Below are positions 17,258 to 25,716 of a stretch of DNA of 64,000 nucleotides, in pieces. The position numbers and the translations under genes are program-made. The stretch's first letter is position 1; every line of letters begins with the position of its first letter. The notes below the pieces were generated by a model that was not told where the DNA came from, did not search any database, and was given only the letters and a program-made list of their open reading frames with translations. Origin of the DNA: Chloroflexota bacterium. Lineage in GTDB: Bacteria; Chloroflexota; Anaerolineae; Anaerolineales; Anaerolineaceae. The stretch covers positions 1-64,000 of the forward strand of contig JAJXZS010000027.1 in NCBI GenBank assembly GCA_021779955.1, given 5' to 3'.

Positions 17258-18940
17258 ATGAAAAAATTCAAATGGCAACTGATCATCATCTTCCTGACTG
17301 GATTGATTGTTGGGATATTACTTCTCCTTGAAAAAGGAAACGGCGGCACCCTGCCTTTCGGAGCGAATCCTGCTTCCGGCGGCATCTACACTGAAGCGCT
17401 GATCGGCCAATTCCAACGATTGAATCCATTGCTCGACCATGAAAATCAAGCTGACATGGACGTTGATCGTTTGATTTTCTCCGGGCTGTTGAAGTTCGAT
17501 TCTCGAGGATTGCCTGTGCCCGATCTGGCAGCCGGCTGGTCCGTTTCGGGCAGCGGCACCATTTACACATTTACACTCAAAGACGGTCTCAAGTGGCAGG
17601 ACGGAAGACCTCTCACATCAGCCGATGTGGTATTCACGGTTCAATTGATGCAGAGCGGCGGCAGCGTGGTTGCCGATGATGTGAAAACGTTCTGGAACGC
17701 GATCAAAGTGATCCGGCTCGATGATACGCATCTTCAATTCGTTCTGCCCGAAGCGTACGCGCCATTTCTCGATCATTTGACCTTTGGCATTTTGCCGGAG
17801 CATCTCCTGGGCGACCAAACCATCGATGCCATCGTCAATTCGAACTTCAACCTGAATCCGATCGGCAGCGGGCCGTATCAGCTGACCAGCATCGAATCAG
17901 AGAATAATGTCATCACCGGCATTACGCTCACAGCATTCAAGGACTACGCGGGCGGCAAACCGCTCATCAGCCAGATCGTTTTCAAGTATTATCCCGACAG
18001 CGCCTCAGCCTTCAAGGCATATCAAGATGGAATGGCGCAAGGGGTTAGCCAGATTACACCCGATGTTCTGCCTGCTGCCCTGGCGCAACCTGACCTTTCG
18101 CTTTACACAAGCCGGCTGCCTGAAATGAGCATGGTCTTGCTGAATCAAAACGACGAATCGGTCAAATTCTTCCAGGAAGTCGATATCCGCAAGGCGCTCT
18201 ATATGGCGATCGACCGCACCGCGATCATCAAGCAGGTGCTGGATAACCAGGCGATCGAAGCAAACGGCGTGATCTTCCCTGAATCATGGGCGTATCTCTC
18301 GAGCCTCACGCCAACCGAGTACAATCCCGACCAGGCGATTACACTTTTGAAGGAAGCGGGATACGTCATCACAGGCGAGCAGAGCTCCGTGCGGATGAAG
18401 AGCGACGTAGCCCTGAAATTTGTTTTCTCTTACCCCGATGATGCCACTCACAAGGCAATTGCCGAGATGATCCAGAAGAACTGGCAGGCAATCGGTGCGG
18501 ACGTGACACTCGAGCCGGTTCCCGCCGACCTGTTCATCGCCGATAAACTGACCGCACGGGCTTACCAGGCTGCTCTCGTGGACTTGAATTTATCCAGCAC
18601 GCCCGATCCCGATCCATATCCCTTCTGGGATCAGAGCGAGGCCTCCAGCGGACAAAATTATTCACAATGGAGCAACCGTGTGGCAAGTGATATCCTGGAA
18701 CAGGCGAGAACGACGACCGACCTGGCTGAGCGCACGCGCCTGTATCACAATTTCCAGGCGATCTTCGCTCAAGAATTGCCGGCTTTGCCCTTGTATTACC
18801 CCGTCTACACCTACGCCGTGAGCTCCCAGGTGCAGGGCGTAACCATGGGTCCATTGATCGACACAGGCTACCGGTTCGATACCGTCGCGTCGTGGTATCT
18901 CAATGTGCAACGAGTAGCGGATACCACCACGACACCTTAA
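17258..18940 (+). CDS. Peptide/oligopeptide ABC transporter substrate-binding protein (SBP_bac_5)
   Basis: A 560-residue family-5 extracellular solute-binding protein. A single N-terminal hydrophobic helix (about 7-24) without a lipobox cysteine suggests a membrane-tethered rather than lipidated form. The family core is clear: LNPLLDHENQADMDVDRLIFSGL, DGLKWQDGRPLTSADVVF, NPIGSGPYQL and DIRKALYMAIDRTAII. No permease or ATPase genes lie beside it, so it must use distant transporter subunits or have another role. First gene of an operon with an unknown protein, a cobalamin adenosyltransferase and DUF554. Confidence 0.9.
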   Translation: MKKFKWQLIIIFLTGLIVGILLLLEKGNGGTLPFGANPASGGIYTEALIGQFQRLNPLLDHENQADMDVDRLIFSGLLKFDSRGLPVPDLAAGWSVSGSGTIYTFTLKDGLKWQDGRPLTSADVVFTVQLMQSGGSVVADDVKTFWNAIKVIRLDDTHLQFVLPEAYAPFLDHLTFGILPEHLLGDQTIDAIVNSNFNLNPIGSGPYQLTSIESENNVITGITLTAFKDYAGGKPLISQIVFKYYPDSASAFKAYQDGMAQGVSQITPDVLPAALAQPDLSLYTSRLPEMSMVLLNQNDESVKFFQEVDIRKALYMAIDRTAIIKQVLDNQAIEANGVIFPESWAYLSSLTPTEYNPDQAITLLKEAGYVITGEQSSVRMKSDVALKFVFSYPDDATHKAIAEMIQKNWQAIGADVTLEPVPADLFIADKLTARAYQAALVDLNLSSTPDPDPYPFWDQSEASSGQNYSQWSNRVASDILEQARTTTDLAERTRLYHNFQAIFAQELPALPLYYPVYTYAVSSQVQGVTMGPLIDTGYRFDTVASWYLNVQRVADTTTTP

Positions 18941-18956
18941 GAAAGCAAAGGTCTCG

Positions 18957-19505
18957 ATGGATGATGGGTCAGATGATCTCAGGTATTTGATCGCGGGCGC
19001 AGATGCGCTTGCACCCTATCTCGAATCCGACGTCTTGTTCTGGCCGCTCCAGTTTGAATCACAACCGCTCACTATCGGCAACCTTCTTCTCGCGCAGAAG
19101 AGGGTTGCTGCTTTTTCAAGCCGACTTGACCCCCAAGTTCAAAAGGCGGACGCGACAATCGAAAAGGAACGGAGCAGGTGGGAGGCAGCCTGGAAACGGA
19201 AAGCGTCAGCCGACTTTCACGCCAGGTTGGCCCAGTACAGGTCGACGCTCACCGATGCAGCCGAGGAAGACGGCGCCGGGGTCAATTATTCGGTGCTGGC
19301 CAGGTTGAGGACGATCATCGAACTGCTGCTGGGCGAAACGGACGGCGACATCCGGCTCGAGAATCAACTCGCGGCGCTGGATGGTCAACTCCAGCGGCTC
19401 ACCGAACCTGGCGAGTTTCTGTGGCCTTCTCAGCTTCAAAGCGCGTTTCCGTCAGACAAGTTTTGGTTCCTCTATGCGAAGTTTGTGAAAGGATGGGCAA
19501 AATGA
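18957..19505 (+). CDS. Hypothetical protein, mostly helical
   Basis: I do not recognise this 182-residue protein. It has no signal peptide or membrane helix, is rich in Leu, Ala, Arg and Glu, and its middle (about 40-130) looks like a helical hairpin or coiled coil (ATIEKERSRWEAAWKRK and LRTIIELLLGETDGDI). It starts 16 bases after the peptide-binding protein gene and its stop overlaps the adenosyltransferase start (ATGA), so the two are translationally coupled. A service role for one of these neighbours is possible but not shown. Confidence 0.75.
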   Translation: MDDGSDDLRYLIAGADALAPYLESDVLFWPLQFESQPLTIGNLLLAQKRVAAFSSRLDPQVQKADATIEKERSRWEAAWKRKASADFHARLAQYRSTLTDAAEEDGAGVNYSVLARLRTIIELLLGETDGDIRLENQLAALDGQLQRLTEPGEFLWPSQLQSAFPSDKFWFLYAKFVKGWAK

Positions 19506-20041
19506 ACAAGCTTTTCACCGGCGCCGGTGATGACGGCAGCACAGGGTTCCTGGGCGAAGGCCGGATGCCCAAGGACGATATCCGATTCGAGACGCTTGGC
19601 ACCCTGGATGAAGCTTCTGCGCACTGCGGACTGGTACGCTCGCTGCTTGGCAATACTGCCGAAAGAGAGACAATCAAGCAAATTCAGGCGGACCTTTACC
19701 ATATCATGGCTGAGACGGCATCCGATCCTGAAAATGCCGAGAAATATCGAGCCATCGGCCAGGAGCAAATCACATGGCTGGAAAAGCAGGCTGAGCGGCT
19801 CGCAGAGACGGTAAAAATGCCTTCAGGGTTCATTCTACCGGGCGACACGTTATTGAGCGCGCAGGTCTCCATAACGCGCACAGTGGTGCGCAGGGCGGAA
19901 CGCAGGCTTGCAGCCATGATTCATCAGGGAATGCTTGAAAACACATATCTGCTGAAGTACTTGAACCGGTTATCTTCACTTCTGTTCGTTCTTGAAGTCA
20001 AAACAGCAAAAGAACCCGGTTCTCACATCACATTTGCATAG
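19502..20041 (+). CDS. Cob(I)yrinic acid a,c-diamide adenosyltransferase, PduO type
   Basis: A 179-residue trimeric-type ATP:cob(I)alamin adenosyltransferase that makes adenosylcobalamin. The N-terminal ATP loop is TGAGDDGSTGF, the subunit core has LGTLDEASAHCGL, and the nucleotide- and cobalamin-binding helices contain VSITRTVVRRAERRL (about 126) and YLLKYLNRLSSLLFV (about 150). The motif order and length exclude the CobA and EutT types. No cobalamin riboswitch or B12-enzyme gene is in the window. Coupled to the preceding gene by an ATGA overlap. Confidence 0.94.
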   Translation: MNKLFTGAGDDGSTGFLGEGRMPKDDIRFETLGTLDEASAHCGLVRSLLGNTAERETIKQIQADLYHIMAETASDPENAEKYRAIGQEQITWLEKQAERLAETVKMPSGFILPGDTLLSAQVSITRTVVRRAERRLAAMIHQGMLENTYLLKYLNRLSSLLFVLEVKTAKEPGSHITFA

Positions 20042-20052
20042 AGAGAAGCTTG

Positions 20053-20757
20053 ATGACGGGAACATTATTGAATGCAGGAGCCATCATCGTCGGTGGTGGT
20101 TTGGGATTATTGTTGGGTTCGAGGCTTTCCGCAAAGCTGAAGCAGACCATCGTCGCAGGACTTGGCTTGTTCACTCTGGTCTACGGCATCACAATGTTCT
20201 TCAAGACGCAAAACTCCCTGATCGTGCTTGGAAGCCTGGTGATCGGCACGATTCTTGGAGAGTGGATGCGGATCGAAGAAGGGCTGGCGGTGCTGGGCCA
20301 GAAGCTGGAAAAAACCTTCAATCACGCCGATGAATCCGAGGAAAAAGAACGATTCATCAAAGGATTCCTCACGGCTTCGCTCATATTTTGCGTTGGACCC
20401 ATGGCAATCCTTGGCTCGATCGAAAATGGTTTGACCGGCAGTTTCAACACCCTCGCGGTCAAGTCGATCCTGGACGGATTCACGGCAATGGCATTCGCCT
20501 CAACCCTTGGGGTCGGCGTTTTGTTCTCGGCAGTGCTTGTCTTTCTCTACCAGGGCGGCATCACGCTGCTGGCAGGGCAGGTGCAGAATGTGACCACGAC
20601 AGCCATGATGAACGAGTTGACGGCCGTCGGCGGAGTGATCCTGGTCGGAATTGCCGTCAGCAGTCTGCTTGAGATCAAGAAAATCCGGACGGCGAGCTTT
20701 CTGCCGTCGTTGCTGATGGCTCCCGTCATCGTGTTCATCATTTCGCTGTTTGGCTGA
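20053..20757 (+). CDS. DUF554 family integral membrane protein
   Basis: A 234-residue protein with about six or seven hydrophobic segments and the DUF554 (YdfK-like) signature: an N-terminal LLNAGAIIVGGGLGLLLG, the central FCVGPMAILGSIENGLTG, and KSILDGFTAMAFASTLG. Function of the family is unknown; a transport role is often guessed. The start is ATG at 20053, 11 bases after the adenosyltransferase stop. A strong terminator follows. Confidence 0.9.
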   Translation: MTGTLLNAGAIIVGGGLGLLLGSRLSAKLKQTIVAGLGLFTLVYGITMFFKTQNSLIVLGSLVIGTILGEWMRIEEGLAVLGQKLEKTFNHADESEEKERFIKGFLTASLIFCVGPMAILGSIENGLTGSFNTLAVKSILDGFTAMAFASTLGVGVLFSAVLVFLYQGGITLLAGQVQNVTTTAMMNELTAVGGVILVGIAVSSLLEIKKIRTASFLPSLLMAPVIVFIISLFG

Positions 20758-20776
20758 ATCGCGGCTTGGAGATAAG

Positions 20777-20814
20777 AAAAGCTGGAGCGGATCCATTCTC
20801 GCTCCAGCTTTTTT
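20777..20814. terminator. Bidirectional terminator between DUF554 and DsbA-like genes
   Basis: GCTGGAGCG pairs with CGCTCCAGC; AAAA precedes and TTTTTT follows, so it can stop transcription from both convergent genes. Confidence 0.92.
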
Positions 20815-20830
20815 GCGTCAGTTAGGTCAG

Positions 20831-21535
20831 CTATTTGGATGCTGCCAGGGCCGCGTCGATCGTAGCCTGCAATGTGTCTGCGTGGACGAGTGTGCCGTTG
20901 ACCAGGAAGGATGGCGTACCCTGCACATTGAACGACTGGGCATATTGTCTATCCGTCTCGATCTGCGATGCATATTTATGACTGTCCAGGCAGCTATTGA
21001 ACGTCGTCATATCCAGCCCGAGGCCTTCCGCCATGGCTTTGAGCCTCGCTATGGTGTATGAACCCTTGTATTCTCCGAGGTAATTTGTAAATAAGGTGTC
21101 GTGATATTCCCAGAACTTGCCCTGATCATTCGCGCAATAGGCAGCCTCAGCCGCATCCTCGGATTCAGAATTCTGCGTGAAGATAACGAAGGGTGAGAAC
21201 GTGTAATACACCTCGCCTGTAGCGACATAGGTGCTGATGATCGTAGGTTCGATTTGCTGCCAATATTGATAACAAACAATGCACTGGAAATCGGCAAATT
21301 CGATCACTTTCACCGGTGCACTTGGATCGCCGAGGTTCAATCCCGACTCAAGTGGTTTGGGCGTAAGGGTGGGAATGGTGACATTCGCCGAGGGGGAATT
21401 TTTGGGCAGCTGCGTGGCAATGATCAAGCCGATCACAACTACCGCGAAAGCAGCGATGATAATAATTACCGTTAGATTGGTTCTTCTTTGTTGCGCAGCG
21501 CGATTCTGTTTCTTCTTTGATACGGGTTTTGCCAT
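20831..21535 (-). CDS. Membrane-anchored DsbA-like thiol-disulfide oxidoreductase
   Basis: A 234-residue thioredoxin-fold protein: a basic N-terminus, one transmembrane helix (about 24-44), a short linker, then a DsbA/Thioredoxin_4-type domain facing outside. The redox site is CIVC in FADFQCIVCYQYW, and the cis-proline loop is QGTPSFLVNG. The architecture is that of BdbD-type proteins that introduce disulfides in secreted proteins, though no DsbB/VKOR partner is visible here. The ATG at 21535 is fixed by GGAGG. Last gene of a minus-strand run from the double-HTH gene. Confidence 0.92.
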   Translation of the reverse strand: MAKPVSKKKQNRAAQQRRTNLTVIIIIAAFAVVVIGLIIATQLPKNSPSANVTIPTLTPKPLESGLNLGDPSAPVKVIEFADFQCIVCYQYWQQIEPTIISTYVATGEVYYTFSPFVIFTQNSESEDAAEAAYCANDQGKFWEYHDTLFTNYLGEYKGSYTIARLKAMAEGLGLDMTTFNSCLDSHKYASQIETDRQYAQSFNVQGTPSFLVNGTLVHADTLQATIDAALAASK

Positions 21536-21599
21536 GGCTTCCTCCAGGTAGCTCAAATTCTGCCACAAACACAATGAATTGTCCAGTTGTTGCTCGATT

Positions 21600-22445
21600 T
21601 CAGCGGTTGTAGACGAGGATCGGGTAATGCTCTCCGGTGATCTCGAAGCCCAATTTGCTGTAGAGCGTCAGGGATGAGTGATTGTTGTGCTGGGTATTCA
21701 CTGTAATCTGGGCGATTTCTTTTTTTTGAAAATGTTGAAACAGCGAGTAGACCAGGCTGTACCCAACGCCGTGCCTTTGATAATCTGGTAGCACGGCGAG
21801 ACGAGCCAGATGCGCCGACCACTGGTTGGACGTGCTCAACTGGTAGCCTACTATCTGACCGGCGTACTCGGCCACTTCTGCAAAAGTAGATTGGCGATAT
21901 GCCAACCGGATCGTCTCGGCCGAATTGACCCAAAGCGCCTCGAACGATCCCTGATCGACCTTTGTCACTTCTTCGATATCAGACTCAAGCATCGGTCGGA
22001 TATCGAACAACGGTGGCAGCGGTTGGTTTTGCGGCATCTTCCGGTTCCAGGTAAGCACGATGATGTCCTGGAAATGCGAAAAATTATGCGAGGTGAGTAG
22101 CTCTGAAAACCATTCCTGGAGGCCAACCGCGCAAATCACGGCTTTCTGTGCTTCATCGCACTTGAGCGATTCTGCAAACAAAGCAGTCCAAAGCTTCGAG
22201 GGCGAACTCAGCGGCGCGCAGGCAAAACAGCGAATCCACGAGATGCCGGGAGGATCGGGGGGGTAAGCAAGGAGCCCGACCAGCCTGTTCGAGTCTTCTG
22301 CCAGACAAAACGGCTGGGTGCCGACCCAGTCGATTGTTGTTCGCCAATCCAGATGCCTGTGGACATACCTGGCCGACGCCAGAAACGAACTGATCGCGGG
22401 AATGTCGGCTCTTTCGGCAGTTCGAATGGTATGTCTTTCACTCAT
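21600..22445 (-). CDS. GNAT acetyltransferase family protein with tandem GNAT-like halves
   Basis: A 281-residue protein. The C-terminal half is a good GNAT domain: LARLAVLPDYQRHGVGYSLV is the acetyl-CoA pyrophosphate-binding loop, and NNHSSLTLYSKLGFEITGEHYP the usual C-terminal strands. The N-terminal half (IRTAERADIPAISSFL, then FCLAEDSNRLVGLLAYPPDPPG) has a weaker GNAT-like pattern. Such two-domain GNATs often have one inactive half. The acceptor substrate is unknown. It begins 16 bases after the TPR gene's stop. Confidence 0.85.
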   Translation of the reverse strand: MSERHTIRTAERADIPAISSFLASARYVHRHLDWRTTIDWVGTQPFCLAEDSNRLVGLLAYPPDPPGISWIRCFACAPLSSPSKLWTALFAESLKCDEAQKAVICAVGLQEWFSELLTSHNFSHFQDIIVLTWNRKMPQNQPLPPLFDIRPMLESDIEEVTKVDQGSFEALWVNSAETIRLAYRQSTFAEVAEYAGQIVGYQLSTSNQWSAHLARLAVLPDYQRHGVGYSLVYSLFQHFQKKEIAQITVNTQHNNHSSLTLYSKLGFEITGEHYPILVYNR

Positions 22446-22461
22446 ATTGTGTCAGTGCTCG

Positions 22462-22992
22462 CTAATTTCGCTTGAAGATTTTGTTGAATGCCTTTTGGAG
22501 TATCTTCTCTTTCAAATCCGGCCGGGGTTTCTCGTCGATCGCGGCTGAAAGGGTGGCTGCGCCTTGAAAAGCTTCACCGGTCTTCGCCTGCAGGTTTGCC
22601 TTGCGGTGGAGCAGCATTGATCGGGTTTCTCCCTCATTTTGACCCTTCAACAGGTCGGTGGCCTGCCCGTAAAGCTTCAGCGCTTCCGGATATTTCTTCA
22701 GTTCTTCGAGCGCCTGGGCTGCATTTCCAAGAGCCATCGCCTGGCGTTTGATATCGTTATGCGCCTGGAATACCTGGTCGGTGCCTGCTGCGGCTTCATA
22801 TGCTTGCCGGGCATTGCCCGCGAACAGGAGCGCCACGCTTAGATTGTTCTTCTGCTCGGCTTCATCGAGGTCGAGCTGTTCACTATGGGCAAGGTCAACT
22901 GCTTTGGAGAAGAAGTCGGCGGCAAGCGTATATTGCTTCTTGTTGAAATGCTTCATGCCCGTCTGCGACAATGAATGAAGTTCTTCGCTCAT
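22462..22992 (-). CDS. TPR-repeat protein
   Basis: A 176-residue all-helical protein built of tetratricopeptide-like repeats: SQTGMKHFNKKQYTLAADFFSKAVDLA (repeat core about 8-34), AEQKNNLSVALLFAGN and ALGNAAQALEELKKYPEALKLYGQA. No signal peptide. TPRs bind other proteins; the partner is not evident. It lies 8 bases after the double-HTH regulator gene and is presumably co-expressed. Confidence 0.85.
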   Translation of the reverse strand: MSEELHSLSQTGMKHFNKKQYTLAADFFSKAVDLAHSEQLDLDEAEQKNNLSVALLFAGNARQAYEAAAGTDQVFQAHNDIKRQAMALGNAAQALEELKKYPEALKLYGQATDLLKGQNEGETRSMLLHRKANLQAKTGEAFQGAATLSAAIDEKPRPDLKEKILQKAFNKIFKRN

Positions 22993-23000
22993 GATGACCT

Positions 23001-23684
23001 TTAATATGTGATCTCGAGCAAGCTTTCCGCAACCATACGCAGGCGCTCGACATTCATTTCACTGAGCTTTTGCGCCAATTCGAGGTATGGGCGGTTGATC
23101 GGTTTGTTGACAAAGTCGTACAACTCGGGAGTAAGCTCCGCAATCTTCTTCCTGACATCTTCAACTTCGGCGGGAGCTTTCTTTTTCTTCAGAGGACCAT
23201 GCGAAGAATACAGCGATTTGAGATCCAGATCGAGGTATTTGCTGAGGCTTTCGAGAACGGGGTAGGGAATCGACTTCTCAGCTTTCTCATAAGCCGAAAG
23301 ATCCGCCGCAGAGATGCCGCAGGCTTCCGCCAATACCTCGGGGGATACCTGCTTTTGTTGGCGCGCCTTCGAAAGGTATGCCGCTATGACGTGTTCGCGC
23401 AGCTTGACGATCTTGCTCAAGACCGGCGCATCCGTGGCCGAAACGGCATCTGGCTCAGATTGCCACGTGATCAGTTGCTCGACAGGCACATTGAAATACA
23501 GGCCGAGCATTTCAAGCTGCGGCAGAGATGGGGTGGTTACGCCCTTTTCGTATGCCGTGTACTGCTCGGGGGTGATTCCCAGGTACCTGGCGGTATCTTC
23601 GACGGACTTGCGAGCCTTTTGACGAGTGTCTGCAATGCAGACCCCGATTTTTTTCGAGCGAATTGCCAATATTCTAGGGTCCAT
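23001..23684 (-). CDS. Transcriptional regulator with two XRE-type HTH domains
   Basis: A 227-residue soluble protein holding two Cro/C1-type HTH modules: one at about 15-70 (SVEDTARYLGITPEQYTAYEKGVTTP) and one at about 105-160 (SPEVLAEACGISAADLSAYEKAEKSIP), followed by a charged helical tail. Tandem HTH in one chain suggests binding of a two-part operator as a monomer, or one half used for protein contacts. The ATG at 23684 has GAGGAAAA; longer in-frame starts lack a site. It heads the run HTH-TPR-GNAT-DsbA and has its own promoter. Confidence 0.85.
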   Translation of the reverse strand: MDPRILAIRSKKIGVCIADTRQKARKSVEDTARYLGITPEQYTAYEKGVTTPSLPQLEMLGLYFNVPVEQLITWQSEPDAVSATDAPVLSKIVKLREHVIAAYLSKARQQKQVSPEVLAEACGISAADLSAYEKAEKSIPYPVLESLSKYLDLDLKSLYSSHGPLKKKKAPAEVEDVRKKIAELTPELYDFVNKPINRPYLELAQKLSEMNVERLRMVAESLLEITY

Positions 23685-23724
23685 TTTTTCCTCGCGTGTC
23701 TGCTGAAATGTTCTTGATTTAAGC

Positions 23725-23752
23725 ATTATACAATAGCCCTCAACGGACACAA
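23725..23752 (-). promoter_or_regulatory. Promoter of the double-HTH gene run
   Basis: On the minus strand TTGTGT, a 16-base spacer and TATAAT lie about 40 bases above the ATG at 23684. Confidence 0.6.
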
Positions 23753-23762
23753 TCGTTTCAAG

Positions 23763-24458
23763 CTATTGGCTGACAACCGGCATCTGATATCCCATTCCCG
23801 TGCGCGTGACGATGTGCACGGGCGAATGAGGATTATCTTCCAGCTTCTGGCGCAGGCGGGCGATACTTACCCAGAGGATCTCTTTCTCCTCTTTGTAAGT
23901 TGTTCCCCAGGTGGCTTCGAGAAGTTCTTCGGCGGTCAAGACCTGGCCAACGTGATGCGCAAAGTGGAGCAGCAATTTGTACTCGGTGGCGGACAGGAAG
24001 ATTTTCTCTTCACCTTTGTAGACTTCCGCCTTTGCGAGGTCGATCTTTAGCGTGCCGTGGGTGAAGATCTTGTTCGTTTCGGAGGCAGCCCTGATCTGCG
24101 TGCGGCGCAAGACAGCACGGACTCGCGCCACGAGCTCGGTCGCCGAGAAGGGTTTCACGACATAATCGTCAGCTCCGATGTTCAACCCATTGACCCGATC
24201 GTGCTCTTCGCCCATCGCGGTGAGGAGGATGATGGGCACCGTCGAAAATTGCCGGATCCGCAGGCAGGTGGTGATCCCGTCCATATTGGGCATCATCACA
24301 TCCAGGATGATCAGATCGGGAACCTGGCGCGAGACCATGTCGAGGGCTTTTTCGCCATCCGTTGCCGTCAATACTTCGTACCCTTCGGACTCGAGGTTTA
24401 CTTTCAGCAGGTGAATATAAAGTGGTTCATCGTCAACTACCAGAATTTTTGTGGCCAT
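23763..24458 (-). CDS. OmpR/PhoB-family response regulator
   Basis: A 231-residue two-domain regulator. The receiver domain has the acidic pair in LVVDDEP, the phosphorylated Asp in LIILDVMMPNMDG (about residue 53), the Thr in LLTAMGE and the Lys in VVKPFSATEL. The C-terminal winged helix (about 130-228; SATEYKLLLHFAHHVGQVLT, WGTTYKEEKEILWVSIARLRQKL) is of the OmpR DNA-binding type. It is the only response regulator here and sits downstream of two histidine kinase genes, 10 bases after the nearer one. Confidence 0.96.
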   Translation of the reverse strand: MATKILVVDDEPLYIHLLKVNLESEGYEVLTATDGEKALDMVSRQVPDLIILDVMMPNMDGITTCLRIRQFSTVPIILLTAMGEEHDRVNGLNIGADDYVVKPFSATELVARVRAVLRRTQIRAASETNKIFTHGTLKIDLAKAEVYKGEEKIFLSATEYKLLLHFAHHVGQVLTAEELLEATWGTTYKEEKEILWVSIARLRQKLEDNPHSPVHIVTRTGMGYQMPVVSQ

Positions 24459-24468
24459 AAATCAACTC

Positions 24469-25716
24469 CTATTCATTGCTTTCGCAGGGGGAAGATCCCA
24501 TCGGCAGGGTGATTGTGAATAACACGCCGCCCTCTTCCGGTGAAGACGCTGTCAGCGTTCCCCGGTGCTGCTCGACGATTTGTTTGCAGATGTATAAGCC
24601 AAGGCCAGTGCCGTGTGCTTTCATCGATTGGTCGGGTGTGCGATAAAAACGAGTGAAGATCTGTGAAAGGTAAGGCTCGGGAATTCTCGGGCCGTTGTTG
24701 CTGTAATAAATGGTCATCCGCTGCGGGTCGCGCCTTACTTTGAAGCTGATGGCTGCGCCCGGTGCGTACTTGACACTGTTGCTGAGCAGGTTGTCGAAAA
24801 CCTGGGCAAGGCGGCGCGGGTCGCCCTCGATTGGCGGCACCTCCGGCTCGAAATAGAAGCGCACATCCAGGTCAGGATGGTTGAGCTGCGCGCGTTTGAC
24901 CTCGTCGCGGATCAGTGAATCGACCCTGACCGCCTGAAGATCGAATCTCAATTGCCCGCTTTGAAGCCGGGCAGAATCGAGGAGGTTATCGAAAAGGTCT
25001 TCGAGGTGATTGGTTTCACGGTCGATGATGTTCAAAAAATCGGTTTGAGTCTTCTTATCCCATTGAATATCTTCGCGCAGCAGGGTGGTGACGTATCCCT
25101 TGATGAATCCGAGGGGACTGCGCAATTCATGCGACACGGTATGGATGAATTCTTCCTGCAGTTGGGATGCTTTGCGCTGACGCTCGACGATCGTGCCCAT
25201 GTCGTTGATCACCTTGTGGGCGACGATCGTATTGATCTGGCGCGCAGCGAATCGCGCGATTTCCTGGTCATGTGCGTTGAATTCGGGCCCGCCAAAGCGG
25301 ACAAAAACCAGGCTGCCTGGCAAATTCTCTCCGGCCATCAGCGGGATGCCCAGTAGAATCGGCGTTGAAAGACGGTCTTTGGAGCCGCCAGCGCCGGGGT
25401 AATCGAGTAGAGACTTTTGCTCCTGGGCCACTGCGGCAGCGATCGACTCGCCCCAGTTGCTGTCTGCTTCGGCTGATTTTCCGCGTCCAAGCGCGCGGGC
25501 GTAGATCACTTCGAGGCGGTGCGTCTCGAAATCTGTCTGGTAAACCACGATATTGTCGAAAATGACAGAATTTCTGAGCCTGTGCACGAACTCATCCAGC
25601 GTCCTTTTCCAGTTTTCTGAATAATCGACCAGTTGACTCAGTTCCAGCAGGCTGGCGTCAGGCGCGGAGAGTTTTTCGTCAAGTGCTTTCGTTTCATAAC
25701 TATGCATGATGGGCAC
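24469..25716 (-). CDS. Soluble sensor histidine kinase with GAF-like domain
   Basis: A 415-residue kinase without membrane helices. The N-terminal 170 residues look like a GAF sensor (VIFDNIVVYQTDFETHRLEV, ILLGIPLMAGENLPGSLVFVRF). HisKA follows with the phosphorylated His in FIHTVSHELRSPLGF (about 203), then a HATPase domain with DNLLSNSVKYAPG (N box), YYSNNGPRI (G1-like) and GTGLGLYICKQIV (G2). The GTG at 25716 is chosen because AAGGA lies five bases upstream; the next ATG at 25707 has none at usable spacing. It overlaps the upstream kinase gene by 17 bases. Confidence 0.92.
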   Translation of the reverse strand: MPIMHSYETKALDEKLSAPDASLLELSQLVDYSENWKRTLDEFVHRLRNSVIFDNIVVYQTDFETHRLEVIYARALGRGKSAEADSNWGESIAAAVAQEQKSLLDYPGAGGSKDRLSTPILLGIPLMAGENLPGSLVFVRFGGPEFNAHDQEIARFAARQINTIVAHKVINDMGTIVERQRKASQLQEEFIHTVSHELRSPLGFIKGYVTTLLREDIQWDKKTQTDFLNIIDRETNHLEDLFDNLLDSARLQSGQLRFDLQAVRVDSLIRDEVKRAQLNHPDLDVRFYFEPEVPPIEGDPRRLAQVFDNLLSNSVKYAPGAAISFKVRRDPQRMTIYYSNNGPRIPEPYLSQIFTRFYRTPDQSMKAHGTGLGLYICKQIVEQHRGTLTASSPEEGGVLFTITLPMGSSPCESNE

